Below, piece after piece: positions 62,683-64,000 of a DNA stretch of 64,000 nt. The DNA comes from Marinobacter fuscus (GTDB taxonomy: Bacteria; Pseudomonadota; Gammaproteobacteria; Pseudomonadales; Oleiphilaceae). The first letter of the stretch is position 1; every line of letters begins with the position of its first letter. The notes beneath the pieces were generated by a model. It saw only the letters and a list, made by a program, of their open reading frames with translations, searched no databases and was not told the origin of the DNA. The stretch lies in assembly GCF_003007675.1 (NCBI RefSeq), contig NZ_PXNP01000023.1, positions 62,001 through 126,000 on the forward strand, written 5' to 3'. The position numbers and the translations under genes were made by a program.

Positions 62683-63154
62683 AGCCGTAACAACTGAACC
62701 CGTAAACGAAGCCATCAGTAAGGTTAGCCTGGGTTGGCGGGAATGGGTGGGGCTGCCGGAACTGAATATACCGCGCATCAAGGCCAAGGTAGATACCGGT
62801 GCCAGAACCTCCTGCCTGCACACGTTCCGCACCGAGCCGTATACCGAGAACGGCGAACGCCGGGTGAAGTTCTGGGTGCATCCGGTGCAGAACGACATGC
62901 ACCAGGTGGTGGAATGCGATGCCCGGGTGCTGGATGAGCGCTCGGTGACCGATTCCGGCGGCCATAAGGAATTGCGACTGGTGATCGAAACCCAGGTACT
63001 GATTGGCGGCACAAGCTGGCCCATTGAAATGACACTGACCAACCGGGACACCATGCGGTTCCGGATGCTTTTAGGGCGCACCGCCATGGCGGGCCGCGCC
63101 ATTGTTCACCCCGAAGCCTCTTATCTTGCCGGAGACCCGGCACCAAGGATCTGA
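62663..63154 (+). CDS. RimK-associated aspartyl/zinc protease
   Basis: 163 residues. The retropepsin-like motif [12 protein letters not shown] (about residues 48-59) and [10 protein letters not shown] near the C-terminus identify the family often annotated as ATP-dependent zinc protease (PF05618, RimB-like). Such genes usually adjoin rimK, as here, with rimK starting two bases after the stop. A role in processing RimK-modified proteins is inferred. Confidence 0.88.
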   Translation: MSTESHEAVTTEPVNEAISKVSLGWREWVGLPELNIPRIKAKVDTGARTSCLHTFRTEPYTENGERRVKFWVHPVQNDMHQVVECDARVLDERSVTDSGGHKELRLVIETQVLIGGTSWPIEMTLTNRDTMRFRMLLGRTAMAGRAIVHPEASYLAGDPAPRI

Positions 63155-63156
63155 TT

Positions 63157-64000
63157 ATGAAAATTGCGGTACTGTCCAGAAACCGGCACCTGTACTCCAC
63201 CCGCCGGTTAGTGGAAGAAGGCATCAACCGGGGCCATGAAGTGAAGGTAATCGACTGCCTGCACTGTTCCATGAACATCACCTCGGCAGATCCCAAAATC
63301 CACTACCACGAAGAGGTGCTGGAAGACTTTGATGTGGTGATTCCGCGAATCGGGGCGTCGGTAACCTTCTACGGTACCGCCGTGTTGCGCCAGTTTGAAA
63401 TGATGGGCGTGTTTCCGGTGAACGAATCGGTGGCCATCACCCGCTCCCGGGACAAACTGCGCTCCCTGCAATTGCTGGCCCGCAAAGGCGTGGGCATGCC
63501 GGTAACCGGGTTCGCCAACAAACCCGATAACGTGCCAGAACTGTTGAAAATGGTGGGTGGTGCGCCGGTGGTGATCAAGCTGCTGCAGGGCACCCAGGGC
63601 ATCGGCGTGGTGCTGGCGGAAACCCGCAAGGCCGCCGAGAGTGTGATTGAGGCCTTTATGGGCCTGAAAGCCGACATCCTGGTGCAGGAATTCATCAAGG
63701 AAGCGGGCGGCGCGGATATTCGCTGTTTTGTCATCGGTGACAAGGTGATTGCCGCGATGAAACGCCAGGGCGCCGAAGGCGAGTTCCGCTCCAACTTGCA
63801 CCGTGGCGGTACCGCCTCCCTGGTGCGGATTACCCCGGAAGAGCGCAAAACCGCTATTACCGCGGCCAAGGCCATGGGGCTGAATGTGGCCGGGGTGGAC
63901 TTGCTGCGTTCCAGCCGTGGCCCGCTGGTGATGGAAGTGAACTCGTCGCCCGGGCTGGAAGGTATCGAGAACGCCACCGGCAAAAACGTGGCAGGCATGA
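63157..64000 (+). CDS. rimK: RimK-type glutamate ligase (3' end beyond window)
   Basis: 281 codons are visible, of about 300 in the family; it runs off the right edge. It starts [20 protein letters not shown] and has the ATP-grasp motifs [37 protein letters not shown] and the metal-binding [12 protein letters not shown]. RimK adds glutamates to the C-terminus of ribosomal protein S6, whose gene lies at 26.9 kb. Two bases separate it from the protease gene. Confidence 0.95.
   Translation, partial: MKIAVLSRNRHLYSTRRLVEEGINRGHEVKVIDCLHCSMNITSADPKIHYHEEVLEDFDVVIPRIGASVTFYGTAVLRQFEMMGVFPVNESVAITRSRDKLRSLQLLARKGVGMPVTGFANKPDNVPELLKMVGGAPVVIKLLQGTQGIGVVLAETRKAAESVIEAFMGLKADILVQEFIKEAGGADIRCFVIGDKVIAAMKRQGAEGEFRSNLHRGGTASLVRITPEERKTAITAAKAMGLNVAGVDLLRSSRGPLVMEVNSSPGLEGIENATGKNVAGM

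Noticed and set aside
1..64000. CRISPR arrays, rRNA genes or insertion sequences
   Set aside because: No regularly spaced repeats, no rRNA sequence and no transposase were seen in the window.

Overview
The window looks like chromosome of a marine gammaproteobacterium close to Marinobacter. That is inferred from protein flavour, moderately high GC, the proA-nadD-rsfS-rlmH-mrdA-rodA-rlpA-dacA-ybeD-lipB order, ispE-tRNA(Gln)-prs-rplY-pth-ychF, and an Anr-type FNR regulator. Most of the 64 kb is conserved housekeeping DNA. The accessory DNA is an 8.9 kb filamentous prophage and one small AT-rich island.

Region by region: 0-2.3 kb carries a DedA gene (cut by the window edge) and two tandem membrane proteins with degenerate GGDEF domains. 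2.4-11.5 kb is proline, NAD, ribosome-silencing, elongasome and lipoate genes. 11.6-19.6 kb holds an ABC1/AarF kinase, a YqaA membrane protein, a chemoreceptor, a glutaredoxin, PPi-type phosphofructokinase, Mpl and UbiX. 19.6-23.1 kb is variable: a large lipoprotein, an orphan PEP-CTERM protein in AT-rich DNA, a decayed ccdAB toxin-antitoxin relic and tRNA-Leu. 23.4-31.5 kb is rnr-rlmB, rpsF-rpsR-DUF2232-rplI, dnaB and alr. 31.5-39 kb has a small conserved protein, an RmlD-like protein lacking its catalytic pair, anr, a YlqF/RbgA GTPase, lipA, metY and a beta-lactamase-fold hydrolase.

39.04-47.99 kb is a complete Pf-like inovirus inserted in tRNA-Met. It is bounded by a perfect 47-bp direct repeat covering the 3' part of the tRNA from the anticodon loop. 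Gene order matches Pf phages: repressor (reverse strand) / excisionase-like regulator, small early genes, ssDNA-binding protein, small membrane proteins, major coat, terminator, adsorption protein, pVI-like protein, Zot/pI, Rep, integrase. It also carries one reverse-strand gene for a secreted four-cysteine protein next to the repressor, which may be lysogen-expressed. Non-coding phage elements are a 16-bp perfect inverted repeat before rep, a hairpin-rich early region, imperfect 38-bp repeats and an 11-bp motif near both ends. The phage brings its own tRNA 3' part and a hairpin terminator candidate, so the host tRNA gene stays intact.

48-64 kb is ychF, pth, rplY, prs, tRNA-Gln, ispE, lolB and a TPR lipoprotein on the reverse strand, then hemA-prfA-prmC-moeB forward. 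After a 29-bp-arm inverted repeat come phrB (reverse) and a DUF432-like / MscS / RimK-associated protease / RimK cluster that runs off the right edge.

All calls come from reading sequence and translations by eye; no database search or folding program was run. Family names are recognition of motifs and order, and functions are inferred from the family.
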